The notes under the pieces: model-generated
What the model was told of the DNA's origin: nothing
Database searches by the model: none
The model's input: the letters and a program-made list of their open reading frames with translations, nothing else
Assembly: GCF_015679265.1 (NCBI RefSeq)
Contig: NZ_CP064942.1
Span: 1,334,001-1,398,000 of the forward strand
Length of the DNA: 64,000 nucleotides
Source of the DNA: Pontivivens ytuae
GTDB taxonomy: Bacteria > Pseudomonadota > Alphaproteobacteria > Rhodobacterales > Rhodobacteraceae
Reading direction: 5' to 3'
Shown: positions 1-8,480 of the stretch, piece by piece
Position numbering within the stretch: position 1 is the first letter of the stretch
Layout of the letters: each line of letters opens with the position of its first letter
Made by a program: the position numbers and the translations under genes

Positions 1-56
1 TCCCTCAAAAGGGGGCCAGGGTCAGGATGGCGGGCCGGTTCGGCGGCAGCCCGTCA

Positions 57-74
57 CCGGAGCACCCCGTCCGG
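57..74 (-). promoter_or_regulatory. Hairpin after the B12 box, possible expression platform
   Basis: An 18-base stem-loop with five paired bases on each side (ccgga and tccgg) lies directly downstream of the B12 box on the minus strand. It could take part in the switch that blocks transcription or translation of the gene to the left. No T-tract follows it, and the start codon it would sequester is not in view. Confidence 0.3.
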
Positions 75-84
75 TTGGCATCGA

Positions 85-278
85 TCGGCTGGCAGGTCTC
101 CCGGCTTGCGGATGTCGGAGCCTGGGGCTCCGTCGGCGGTCCAACCTTCCCGACCTCATGGTCAGTGGTGCGAGGACCCCTCTCCGGTCACGGTCGCGGG
201 GGCGGCTGCGTTTCCTTGGGCGAAATGGCCCGCGGTCGGCATTCCCTTTTCACCTGCGTCAAACAGGCACCAGCAAAG
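85..278 (-). ncRNA. Cobalamin (B12) riboswitch
   Basis: On the minus strand this region carries the hallmarks of the adenosylcobalamin aptamer. The B12 box (agccgggagacctgcc read on the minus strand) is at 91-106. A GGTGCC segment and an AGGTGAAAAGGGAA segment lie near the 5' end (about 246-273), and the central ACCACTGACC and GGGAAGG elements fall between. The riboswitch reads towards position 1, so the gene it controls is outside the window. It is known to repress B12 synthesis or transport genes when the cofactor is abundant. The exact ends are estimates. Confidence 0.85.
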
Positions 279-280
279 CC

Positions 281-310
281 TAGATCGCCGGTCGGACGGA
301 GCCTTGTCAA
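281..310 (-). promoter_or_regulatory. Candidate promoter for the riboswitch transcript
   Basis: A perfect TTGACA -35 hexamer reads on the minus strand at 310-305. It is followed after about 18 bp by a poor -10 (GATCTA, 286-281), and the 5' end of the riboswitch begins immediately after. The position is right but the -10 is weak, so this is only a candidate. Confidence 0.35.
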
Positions 311-625
311 CAAGAGTCGGTGGCTGGAACGTACGGTTCGGGCAGCGCGGGACGAGTGTTTGCCGCGCGACGGGCGGAGAATTGTGACGTCAGCCCGTTT
401 TCAGAGGAGAAGAGGTTGCACACATACTGATGCTTCCGCGTCACAGGTGCCGATCTCGGCCGGTACTCGGCCGCATTGTTGCTTGGAGCGTCTCGGAGCT
501 CCTGCAAGATGCTCAAAGGGATGGAGGCCGACGCGCCCGACCGCCCACCACCCGGATCCGTGCCGGTCCGCTGTTCAGAAGGCCCCACCCAAACTCCTCG
601 TGAGGCCCTTGCAATGGCGCCCGGG
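311..625. other. Intergenic region without a supported gene
   Basis: Between the riboswitch promoter and the PHO box there are about 315 bases. Open frames exist on both strands but they overlap one another, resemble no family, and have no ribosome-binding sites. I see no coding gene or RNA here. Confidence 0.5.
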
Positions 626-654
626 ATGTCATTGATCCGTCATATCACAGCCAT
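626..654 (+). promoter_or_regulatory. PHO box upstream of plcP-btaAB
   Basis: Three 7-base direct repeats, ATGTCAT (626-632), CCGTCAT (637-643) and CAGCCAT (648-654), are each separated by exactly 4 bases. This gives the 11-base period of PhoB-binding PHO boxes (consensus CTGTCAT-N4-CTGTCAT). The third repeat is the most degenerate. A weak CATAGG at 652-657 could act as the -10. The position 30-58 bp before the plcP start and the phosphate-starvation role of the operon fit PhoB activation. Confidence 0.75.
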
Positions 655-683
655 AGGTTGCGCACAGCTATCGGTTGGGGGTC

Positions 684-1508
684 ATGGCGCGGTATCGCAC
701 GATCTTTCTCTCGGACATCCATCTGGGCACGCGCGGCTGCCAGGCGGAGCTCCTTCTGGACTTCCTGAACGGCAACGATGCGGAGACGATCTTCCTCGTC
801 GGGGACATCGTCGACGGGTGGAAGCTTCGGCGCGGCTGGCGCTGGCCGCAGAGCCACAACGACGTGGTGCAGGCCCTGCTGGAAAAGTCGCGGAAGGGCA
901 CCCGGATCCTCTACATTCCCGGCAATCACGACGAGATGGTGCGATCCTATTACGGCGTGCATTTCGGCGGGATCGAGGTCGTGGAGCGGGCGGATCACGT
1001 GACCGCCTCGGGCCTCCGCCTGCTGGTGACCCATGGCGATCAGTTCGATGCGATCGTGATGCACGCCAAATGGCTCGCCCATGTCGGCGATCGCGCCTAC
1101 AACGCGGCGCTCTGGCTCAATACCTGGGTGAACTACACGCGGCGGCTCTGGAATGGGCAGTACTGGTCGCTCTCGAAATGGGCGAAGGCGCAGGTGAAGC
1201 ACGCCACCAGCTATATCAGCGAGTACGAGACCGTGCTGACTGACGAGGCGCGGCGCGGCGGCTATGACGGCATCGTCTGCGGGCACATCCACTCCGCGCG
1301 GATCGCGGACATGGACGGGCTGCTCTACGTCAACACCGGCGACTGGGTGGAGAGCTGCACGGCGGTGATCGAGCGCGAGGACGGCTCGCTGCGCCTGCTC
1401 GACTGGGCCGCGCGCCACCGGCGGCGGCAGGCGGTGGCGGACGCCCCGCGCGACAGCGAGGGCCGCCGGGTGAAGCGCCGGCGCACGAGACAGAAGGAAG
1501 AGGCTTGA
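684..1508 (+). CDS. plcP: PlcP-type phospholipase C (metallophosphoesterase; LpxH-like fold)
   Basis: This 274-residue cytoplasmic metallophosphoesterase has the complete set of metal-binding motifs: SDIHLG (D11, H13), GDIVDG (D41), GNHDE (N81-D83), THGD (H117) and CGHIHS (H201, H203). Databases often label the family UDP-2,3-diacylglucosamine diphosphatase. The position directly before btaA and btaB and behind a PHO box fits PlcP instead, which removes the head group of phospholipids to supply diacylglycerol during phosphate starvation (known in Sinorhizobium and marine heterotrophs). ATG 684 is preferred over TTG 675 because homologues start near MARY and a G-rich stretch lies just upstream. 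The gene ends 1 bp before btaA. Confidence 0.85.
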   Translation: MARYRTIFLSDIHLGTRGCQAELLLDFLNGNDAETIFLVGDIVDGWKLRRGWRWPQSHNDVVQALLEKSRKGTRILYIPGNHDEMVRSYYGVHFGGIEVVERADHVTASGLRLLVTHGDQFDAIVMHAKWLAHVGDRAYNAALWLNTWVNYTRRLWNGQYWSLSKWAKAQVKHATSYISEYETVLTDEARRGGYDGIVCGHIHSARIADMDGLLYVNTGDWVESCTAVIEREDGSLRLLDWAARHRRRQAVADAPRDSEGRRVKRRRTRQKEEA

Positions 1509-1509
1509 G

Positions 1510-2745
1510 ATGACGATCCAGACCGCGGACATGGACGCGACCCGCGCGGCCGCCGTCCACCAGAACGCAGCACTCAGCCGCGAGGGGCTGTTGGAGCGCG
1601 TCTTCTCCCGCTTGTTCCGCGGCCTCGTCTACGCCCAGATCTGGGAGGATCCGGTGGCCGACATGGCCGCGCTCGATCTCACCCGTGGGGACGATATGGT
1701 CTGCATCGCTTCGGGCGGCTGCAACGTGATGTCCTACCTGACCGCCGAGCCCCGCTCAATCACTGCGGTGGACCTGTCGGCGGCCCATGTGGCGCTGCTG
1801 CGGCTCAAGCTCGCGGGCGCGCGGCACCTGCCGGATTTCGACACGTTCTACCGCTTCTTCGGCCACGCGGATCGGGCCGCGAACGTGCGCACCTATGACG
1901 AGGAGCTGGCTCCGCGGCTCGATACGGAGGCACGGGCCTACTGGGAAGGGCGGAGCCTGCGCGGGCGCAACATCAACATGTTCGCCAACAACTTCTACGC
2001 CTACGGCCTGCTCGGCCGGACGCTTTGGTTCGCGCATCTCCTCGCCCGGCTCGGCGGCGCGGACCTGCGGCGGGTGCTGTCTGCTAAGACGCTCGAGGAT
2101 CAGCGGGAGGTCTTCGAAGCGGAGGTCGCCCCGCTCTTCGAAAAGCGCGCGGTGCGCTGGCTGGGGCGGCGGCGCGCCTCGCTCTTCGGCCTCGGCATTC
2201 CGCCGGCGCAATACGACAAGCTCGCCGCCGACGGGGACGGCAATGTTATGCCGGTGCTGCGGGAGCGGGTGCGGCGGCTGATGTGCGATTTCCCGATTGC
2301 GGAGAACTACTTCGCCTGGGCCGCCTTCAACCGTGGCTACAAGCGGGAGGAGCCTCGCTCCGTCCCGCCTTATCTGGAGCGGGAGGCGTTTGGCACAGTT
2401 CGCAAGGGCGCGGCGCACGTGCAGGTCCATAACCGAAGCCTCACCGATCTGCTGGCCGAACAGCCCGCGGAGTCCAAGAGCGTCTATGTCCTGCTCGACG
2501 CGCAGGACTGGATGACCGACGCGCAGCTCACGGCCCTCTGGTCCGAGATCACCCGCACCGCCCGGCCCGGGGCCCGAGTGATCTTCCGCACCGGCGGAGC
2601 CGCCGACATCCTGCCGGGCCGCGTTGATCCGGCGGTACTGGGGCAGTGGCACTACGATGCGGAGGCCTCCGCAGCCGCCTTCCGCGCCGACCGCTCGGCC
2701 ATCTATGGCGGCGTGCATCTCTACCGCCTCGGAGCCAAGGTGTGA
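1510..2745 (+). CDS. btaA: S-adenosylmethionine:diacylglycerol 3-amino-3-carboxypropyl transferase
   Basis: This 411-residue protein belongs to the DUF3419/BtaA family, first defined in Rhodobacter sphaeroides. It moves the aminocarboxypropyl group of SAM onto diacylglycerol to make diacylglycerylhomoserine, the first step of betaine lipid (DGTS) synthesis. The N-terminal QIWEDP segment and the region DDMVCIASGGCNVMSYL (about residues 59-75) form the family's SAM-binding part. The gene starts 1 bp after plcP stops and overlaps btaB by 4 bases (GTGA), so all three are probably co-transcribed and translationally coupled. The upstream enzyme supplies its diacylglycerol substrate. Confidence 0.93.
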   Translation: MTIQTADMDATRAAAVHQNAALSREGLLERVFSRLFRGLVYAQIWEDPVADMAALDLTRGDDMVCIASGGCNVMSYLTAEPRSITAVDLSAAHVALLRLKLAGARHLPDFDTFYRFFGHADRAANVRTYDEELAPRLDTEARAYWEGRSLRGRNINMFANNFYAYGLLGRTLWFAHLLARLGGADLRRVLSAKTLEDQREVFEAEVAPLFEKRAVRWLGRRRASLFGLGIPPAQYDKLAADGDGNVMPVLRERVRRLMCDFPIAENYFAWAAFNRGYKREEPRSVPPYLEREAFGTVRKGAAHVQVHNRSLTDLLAEQPAESKSVYVLLDAQDWMTDAQLTALWSEITRTARPGARVIFRTGGAADILPGRVDPAVLGQWHYDAEASAAAFRADRSAIYGGVHLYRLGAKV

Positions 2746-3380
2746 GCGATCAGAGCCTCTCCCACGGCGCCCTGATGGACGCGACCTACCGCTATCAGCG
2801 GCGGTTCTACGACCTGACCCGGCGCTACTTCCTGCTCGGCCGCGACACTCTGATCGAGGATCTGGCACCGGGGCAGGGCGAGACGGTGCTGGAGGTTGCG
2901 TGCGGCACCGGGCGGAACCTCGCCCGGATCGGGGCGCGCTATCCGGGCGTCTCGCTCTACGGCCTCGACATCTCGCGGGAGATGTTGCGGACGGCCGAGG
3001 TGAAGCTGGGCGACCGGGCGCGGCTCGCTGCCGCGGACGCCTGCACCTTTGACGGCAGCGTACTCTTCGGCGTCGAGCGTTTCGACCGGATCGTGCTGTC
3101 CTATTCGCTGTCGATGATCCCCGACTGGCCTGCCGCCGTGGAGCAGGCGCTGCGCCACCTCGGCCCCGACGGTCGGCTGCATATCGTCGATTTCGGCGAT
3201 CAGGCGCGGTTGCCGGCCTGGTTCCGCAGCATCCTCCGCACCTGGCTCGCCAAGTTCCACGTCACGCCGCGCGGCGACATGGAGGCGGTGCTGACTGACC
3301 TCGCCGCACGCCACGGCGTTACCTGCACCTTCCGCCCGCTCTATCGCGGCTATGCGTGGAGCGCCGTGCTCGCCCGCTGA
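2742..3380 (+). CDS. btaB: Diacylglycerylhomoserine N-methyltransferase
   Basis: This is a 212-residue class I SAM methyltransferase. Motif I is seen as VLEVACGTGRN and the post-I acidic residue is in LYGLDIS. Next to btaA it is BtaB, which trimethylates diacylglycerylhomoserine to the betaine lipid DGTS. The start is GTG 2742, overlapping the btaA stop by 4 bases; ATG 2775 is an alternative but would lose the coupling. It closes the plcP-btaA-btaB operon. About 160 bases without a gene follow, with an imperfect hairpin (roughly 3412-3434) that may end the transcript. Confidence 0.92.
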   Translation: MSDQSLSHGALMDATYRYQRRFYDLTRRYFLLGRDTLIEDLAPGQGETVLEVACGTGRNLARIGARYPGVSLYGLDISREMLRTAEVKLGDRARLAAADACTFDGSVLFGVERFDRIVLSYSLSMIPDWPAAVEQALRHLGPDGRLHIVDFGDQARLPAWFRSILRTWLAKFHVTPRGDMEAVLTDLAARHGVTCTFRPLYRGYAWSAVLAR

Positions 3381-3539
3381 CGGCTCGATCGGGCCCTTCG
3401 AAAACCGCGCCGCGCAACCGCGTTGTTGTGCGCAAGCGACGGCGAGTTTCTAAATGCTTTCAACGTGCTTCGCGTCGTTGCGCGATCGGTCAAGTTGGTC
3501 TGAGATCCGGGTCGTCATTGCCGCCGAACGGATCCGTCC

Positions 3540-4880
3540 ATGCTCGAACACCGGTTGACCTACCGCACGCGCTCCGAGCTGGAGGCCACCTCCTCCGGCA
3601 CGTGGCTGCGGCTCGCGAGCGAGGGCGACGCGTCGGATGTTCCCCGAGGTTTTCTGGTCACAAGGGCGCTCTCTCCCGATGTCACGGCCCGAAGCCTGCG
3701 CGCGGTGTCCGAGATCGTGGGCTCCCGCTTCTACGTGCCGCCCGCGATGCTCGCGCGGATCCTGCGCGAGGCGGATCCCGTGGCGACTGTCAGCCCCGGT
3801 GCGGTGCGGTTCGAGGGGTTCTCCGCCTGTTGCAGCGCCTATATCCGGCTCGACCTCGGCGACGATGCGCTCGACGTGGCGGAGCACCGGAACGGGACCA
3901 CGAATGTCGATTTCGGCCCCGAGCTTCGCGCCGCCCTCGCACGTGTCCGCCGAGACAGCACCCTCGATATCACGATCGGGGAGGACAGCGTCGGCATCTC
4001 GCATGAGAGTGCTGCGGTCGTGGAGCGCAAGGTGCCGCTTCCCCTCCGCTGGATCCGCGGCTTCGGCGAAGTGCAGGTCCACCTCGTGCGGATGCGCCGT
4101 ACCGCGAACGTGCCGCGCATCGCTGCGCACCGGTTCCTGCGGGCCCAACCGCGTTCCAAGACCGACCACCTGCAGTGGATCACGGTGACCGCGAGCGGTC
4201 TGCGCACATCCGCCCGGCAGTCCGATGGGGCAGTACCGCTACGGGGCGGGCACCGGCTGCGCGTGCTCGAGCCGCTGATGCCCTTCGCGGACGAGATGGA
4301 GATCTGGATCGACGATGCAACGGGCAGCACCGCTTGGGTACTCGTCCTCGGCGCCCAGCGGCTCACTCTCGTTCTGAATGCCGAGCCGTGGCGCGGGTTC
4401 TCGGGCGACGGGGGGCTCCTGTCGGACCTCGCCGGAGCTGATGAGAGCGACGTGGCGGCACTCCGAGCCCAGTTCCACTGGCAGGACCGACTTGTTCCGG
4501 CGGAGCTGGCGGAGGCGACGGGACTCGCGGCGGACACACTGGACCGGGCGCTGGCGCGGGCCGCCGCCGAAGGGCTCGTCGGCTTCGACCTCGCGACCGG
4601 GGCCTATTTCCACCGGGTGCTACCCTTCCGCCTCGACCGGATGGAGCGCCTCAACCCGCGGCTGAAGGCGGCGCGGGCGCTAGTCGAAGCGGGCGCGGTG
4701 GAGCTCGGCACCGACAGCGCGAAGGTGACATCCGACGGTGTGGTCCACGAGTTGCGCCTCTCCGGGGACGCTCTGAGCTGCACCTGCCCCTGGCATGCGA
4801 AGCACAAGACAGCGCGCGGGCCCTGCAAGCACGCGCTCGCAGTCGATATGGCGATGGAGGCCGGACGTGACGGAAGATGA
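3540..4880 (+). CDS. SWIM zinc-finger family protein
   Basis: The 446-residue product ends in a SWIM zinc finger with the CxCx(n)CxH pattern: CTC near residue 417 and CKH near residue 432. SWIM fingers bind nucleic acid or protein. The preceding 400 residues have no motif I can name, although a helical segment around 315-350 resembles a small winged-helix arrangement. The start is ATG 3540 with only a weak GGA upstream. Its stop overlaps the next gene by 14 bases, so the two form a unit. In other bacteria SWIM proteins of this kind occur with MoxR ATPases and VWA proteins; none is adjacent here. Confidence 0.75.
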   Translation: MLEHRLTYRTRSELEATSSGTWLRLASEGDASDVPRGFLVTRALSPDVTARSLRAVSEIVGSRFYVPPAMLARILREADPVATVSPGAVRFEGFSACCSAYIRLDLGDDALDVAEHRNGTTNVDFGPELRAALARVRRDSTLDITIGEDSVGISHESAAVVERKVPLPLRWIRGFGEVQVHLVRMRRTANVPRIAAHRFLRAQPRSKTDHLQWITVTASGLRTSARQSDGAVPLRGGHRLRVLEPLMPFADEMEIWIDDATGSTAWVLVLGAQRLTLVLNAEPWRGFSGDGGLLSDLAGADESDVAALRAQFHWQDRLVPAELAEATGLAADTLDRALARAAAEGLVGFDLATGAYFHRVLPFRLDRMERLNPRLKAARALVEAGAVELGTDSAKVTSDGVVHELRLSGDALSCTCPWHAKHKTARGPCKHALAVDMAMEAGRDGR

Positions 4881-7557
4881 GGCGCTCGAACTCGCAAGTA
4901 CGGCGAAGGCAGCAACCGCGCTGACGCGCTTCGCAGCCGTGGACGAGGCGACGCGGCGGAAGCTCTCCAAGCCCGTCAACGCCTTATGGAAGGCGTATTG
5001 GCGTGCCGAGTTCTCCCTCGCGGCCAAGACTCCAGCACCGCCGAATATTCGGGACCACGACGCGCTGCGGATCGCGATGCTGGCTACGGGCACCCCGTCC
5101 GAGCTGAAGCCCTACGGCTTTCACAGCTTGCCGCGCGAGATCGATCTGGTCGAGGTGATGCGGGCACTGCGGCCGAGCTGGCTTGACCGCTACGTTGCCG
5201 ACCTGATCGAGGGCTCCGCCTATCTCGTCTGGCAGGTCGCTCCGCTCTGGCGGGAGGGGCTGTGCACCCGGCCCGAGACCGACCACCTCATCCTCGGCTA
5301 CTACGCCCACGGCGGCGGTGCGCGGCTCGCCGCAGAGGAGCCGCGTTTCGCGAGCCACGATGTCTGGCGGTTCTTCGAGGTCGAGGGGGGCGGCGATCTC
5401 AGCCTCGCCGCGGTCGACAAGTATACCCAGCCGGAGCATCAGTGGGCGACCGTTCTGCTGGACATGAGCCGCGCCGGAACGCTCGACCGGTCGCGCGTGC
5501 TCGACGCCTCGCTCGACGCGCTGGAGCGCGATTTCGGGCAGTTTCGCGCCGGTTGGTACTCGCGCTTTCACACTGCGCTCGATCCCTCGCTCGAGGAAAT
5601 GACCGAGCGTTCGGCGCGCTATCTGCGTTTGGTCTCCAGCCCGATCCCGCCGACGGTGTCCTTCGTCCTGAAGGCCCTAAAGGTGCTGGAGAAGGCGGGC
5701 AGGCTGGAGGCCGACGACGTGCTGGCCGAGATCGGCCCGGCGCTGCAGGCGCGGCAGAAATCCACCGTGACGGGCGCGATGCAGATCCTCGCCTCGGTTG
5801 TGAAGCGGGCGCCGGATCGCGCGTCCGAGGTTGCAAGGCTGGCAGCGACTGCGCTGATTTCCGAGGCCGCGGACGTTCAGGCCCGGGCGCTCGACCTGAT
5901 CGAGCGGCTGAATGCCGTGCAGGATCCGGAGCTTCAGGTGATCCTCGCGGCCCATCTCGACGCCGTTGCGCCCTCGCTAAGACCCCGCCTTGCCGCGATG
6001 GTCGGCGCGGCGCTCCGCGAGCCAGCGGAACCGCTGCCGTCTGCCGCCGCTCAAGGCGCTACGGCCATTCAGATCGAGCCGGTGCAGACGGTGGACGACG
6101 CGATCACACTCTTCCTCGAAGTGCTGGAGAACTGCCGCGATCCCTTCACGGTCGAACGAGCCGTCGATGGTATCGCCCGGTTCGGCGTCGAGGCTCTGGC
6201 GAGTGACAAGCTCTCTCCCGTCGCCAAGCGCTGCCGCCAGTTGCTGGAGCGGCCCGGTGATGTGGAGCTCCGAACGGCGCTCGCAGCGACCGGTGTTGCG
6301 TGGGTGGAGGGGAAGACCATCGATGACACCATGGCCGGTCGTGTTCCCAAGGGGTGTCACGACGGCATCTCCCGTGACGGCTTCACTTGGGTCTTCGCCC
6401 GTCGCAATCAGGATGTGCTCGCCGGCCTGCGCGCTGGCCTGTCCGGGCCGCTCCTGTCCCTGCCATCCGACACGAGTGGCCGCGTTCACCCTGCCGATCT
6501 GGTCGAGCGCCTGGCGGCGTATAGTGGAGCTTCGATCCCGCGCCGCGACCTGGCGCTCGCCCTGATGCGCTTGAGCTCCGAGGGTCGGCAGGCCGCCCTG
6601 GATCGGCTCGAAGGCACATCGGAGCCAGAGCGCGCTTTCGCCTTCGCGCTGGGCGCCGCTGTGACACCCGAAAGCGATGCCGCGCTCTGGGTCGCGGCCT
6701 GGGCTGCCCGGTCGCCGGATGCAGCCGATCCCGACATCGTCCGCCTCGTCGGAGCACCCGTTGCGGGCGGCGGGACACCCACCGCGCTCTCGCTGAACGT
6801 GACAACCCGATCAAGCACCCCCTACATCTGGCCTGTGATCGATGTCGAGGTCACGCCACCGTCCACCGACGCCAATGAGAAATTCGCCTCCAGCCTGTTC
6901 CATCTGAAGTCGGAATACAGCTACCTCCACGCCAACCCCTGTGGGCATTCCTTTGAGGACATCGCCTGGTCGTCCACCGTCTGGCCCGGCCACATGGAGC
7001 CGTTCTTCGCGGTCGCGGTTCTGGCGCTGGACACCGATCAGAAGCTGACCGATCACCATTGCCGCGCCTTTCTCGAACCGTTCTTCCGGCCGGACCCACC
7101 AACCGGACCGCTGGCGCTCGCCACGCTCGGCTACTACCTCGCCTCCGCCGACCGATCCGTGACAGACCTCGCCGTGGATGCGATCTCGGGTCTGGTGGAG
7201 GAAGGGCGGATCCCACCGGATGCCTTCGCTGCGCAGCTCTGGCCCTTCCTCGCCATCGGCGCGCTACCGCTAGGTCGCTGGCTGCGGGCGTTCCGCGATC
7301 TCGCGGCGCTGTCCGGCATCCACGCTGCCTTCGTCCGGGCGGTCATGACGGGGCTCCTGCGCTTCGATCCGGAGGAGCCGCCCCGCGAGCTCGGCGCCAT
7401 GCTAGAACTGCTCTTCGAACTACATGTCGAGACTGGCGCTAGGCTGGACGATCCCGCCGTCCGCGCCTTCCTTCAGCAGATCCGCAGCGGCGGCAAGGCG
7501 GGGCGCTTCGCGAAGAAGCTGCTCTCCCTAGGAGACGTCGAAGCGGCGTCATCCTGA
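4867..7557 (+). CDS. Large helical-repeat protein (DUF6493-like)
   Basis: This 896-residue, apparently soluble protein has no signal peptide or membrane segment. It is mostly amphipathic helices of HEAT type, for example residues about 260-420 with repeated leucine-rich helix pairs. I believe it belongs to the DUF6493 family, which is often encoded beside SWIM-finger proteins, but that is from memory of the family and not a search. GTG 4867 is chosen as start because it lies inside the 3' end of the SWIM gene (14-base overlap) and begins the conserved acidic N-terminus MTEDEALEL. Function is unknown. The 180-base gap after it contains tRNA-Leu in the opposite direction. Confidence 0.7.
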   Translation: MTEDEALELASTAKAATALTRFAAVDEATRRKLSKPVNALWKAYWRAEFSLAAKTPAPPNIRDHDALRIAMLATGTPSELKPYGFHSLPREIDLVEVMRALRPSWLDRYVADLIEGSAYLVWQVAPLWREGLCTRPETDHLILGYYAHGGGARLAAEEPRFASHDVWRFFEVEGGGDLSLAAVDKYTQPEHQWATVLLDMSRAGTLDRSRVLDASLDALERDFGQFRAGWYSRFHTALDPSLEEMTERSARYLRLVSSPIPPTVSFVLKALKVLEKAGRLEADDVLAEIGPALQARQKSTVTGAMQILASVVKRAPDRASEVARLAATALISEAADVQARALDLIERLNAVQDPELQVILAAHLDAVAPSLRPRLAAMVGAALREPAEPLPSAAAQGATAIQIEPVQTVDDAITLFLEVLENCRDPFTVERAVDGIARFGVEALASDKLSPVAKRCRQLLERPGDVELRTALAATGVAWVEGKTIDDTMAGRVPKGCHDGISRDGFTWVFARRNQDVLAGLRAGLSGPLLSLPSDTSGRVHPADLVERLAAYSGASIPRRDLALALMRLSSEGRQAALDRLEGTSEPERAFAFALGAAVTPESDAALWVAAWAARSPDAADPDIVRLVGAPVAGGGTPTALSLNVTTRSSTPYIWPVIDVEVTPPSTDANEKFASSLFHLKSEYSYLHANPCGHSFEDIAWSSTVWPGHMEPFFAVAVLALDTDQKLTDHHCRAFLEPFFRPDPPTGPLALATLGYYLASADRSVTDLAVDAISGLVEEGRIPPDAFAAQLWPFLAIGALPLGRWLRAFRDLAALSGIHAAFVRAVMTGLLRFDPEEPPRELGAMLELLFELHVETGARLDDPAVRAFLQQIRSGGKAGRFAKKLLSLGDVEAASS

Positions 7558-7609
7558 CGCCCGGGCATCAGAGCCGGGGCATCCCCCTCGCCAACCGACA
7601 TACAAAAAA

Positions 7610-7694
7610 TGGTGCGGACGGTGGGACTTGAACCCACATGGCCGAGGCCGACGGATTTTAAGTCCGTTGCGTCTACCGATTCCGCCACGTCCGC
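7610..7694 (-). tRNA. tRNA-Leu (anticodon UAA)
   Basis: On the minus strand an 85-base tRNA folds with acceptor stem GCGGACG/CGTCCGC and anticodon loop CTTAAAA (anticodon TAA). It has a long variable arm typical of class II tRNAs, a TTCAAGT T-loop and an encoded CCA end (7612-7610). No integrase or attachment-site duplication is seen around it. Confidence 0.97.
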
Positions 7695-7738
7695 AGTCCT
7701 CGCCTGATAGCACCCCGACACGGCGGGCGGTAGGGCGA

Positions 7739-8446
7739 TCAGAGGGTGCGGATGTCGGCCATCGCCGCGTCGAGCTTCGCGCGATCAACAGCCCGCGCGA
7801 CGACGTTGACCTGGAAGCGCCCGTCCACAATCCGCGGGTAGGAGCCGATCGACACCTCGGGATGCCGCGCCACGATCTGCGCCAGCGGGGCCGCGAGGTC
7901 CCCCTCCCCCGACTCCACCCGATGCTCTTCGGAGATCAGCGGCGCGCCGCCCTCCAGCGTCGCGACCACGCTCTCCACCATCACGGCGAAGATCTTCGGC
8001 ACGCCCGCCATCACATGCACGTTGCCGAGGGTGAAGCCCGGCGCCTTGGAGATCGGGTTGTCGATCAGCGCCGCCCCATCGGGGATGCGCGCCATGCGCA
8101 GGCGCGCCTCGTTCAGGTCGTTCTCCGGATCGGCGTAGTTCGTGGCGAGGATCGCGCGCGCATCCTCCCGCACGTCGATGCCGACGCCGAACGCCTTGGC
8201 GATGCAGTCGGCGGTGATGTCGTCGTGCGTAGGGCCGATCCCGCCGGAAGTGAAGACGTGGTCGTATTTCGAGCGCAGCGCATCCACCGCGCCCACGATT
8301 TCCGCCTCCACATCCGGGACCATTCGGACCTCCGCCAGCCCGATCCCCTTGGCCCCCAGCGCTTGGGCGAGCACCTGCACGTTCACGTCCTGGGTGCGGC
8401 CCGACAGGATCTCGTCCCCGATCACGAGCATGGCGGCGGTGGGCAT
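7739..8446 (-). CDS. CinA-type N-terminal (MoaB/Mog fold) molybdopterin-binding domain protein
   Basis: This 235-residue protein is the stand-alone MoCF-biosynthesis domain form of CinA. The signature SGGIGPTHDDIT (about residues 67-78) is the molybdopterin/nucleotide-binding motif, preceded by VIGDEILSGRTQD at the N-terminus. It lacks the C-terminal nicotinamide-nucleotide amidase domain of full CinA, which is common in alphaproteobacteria. The role is uncertain (nucleotide pyrophosphatase or competence/damage-inducible protein). The ATG at 8446 is divergent from sfsA, leaving a 34-bp shared promoter region. Confidence 0.85.
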   Translation of the reverse strand: MPTAAMLVIGDEILSGRTQDVNVQVLAQALGAKGIGLAEVRMVPDVEAEIVGAVDALRSKYDHVFTSGGIGPTHDDITADCIAKAFGVGIDVREDARAILATNYADPENDLNEARLRMARIPDGAALIDNPISKAPGFTLGNVHVMAGVPKIFAVMVESVVATLEGGAPLISEEHRVESGEGDLAAPLAQIVARHPEVSIGSYPRIVDGRFQVNVVARAVDRAKLDAAMADIRTL

Positions 8447-8480
8447 GGCGCTTCTCCGGTTTCTTCTGTAGGCGGAGGGG

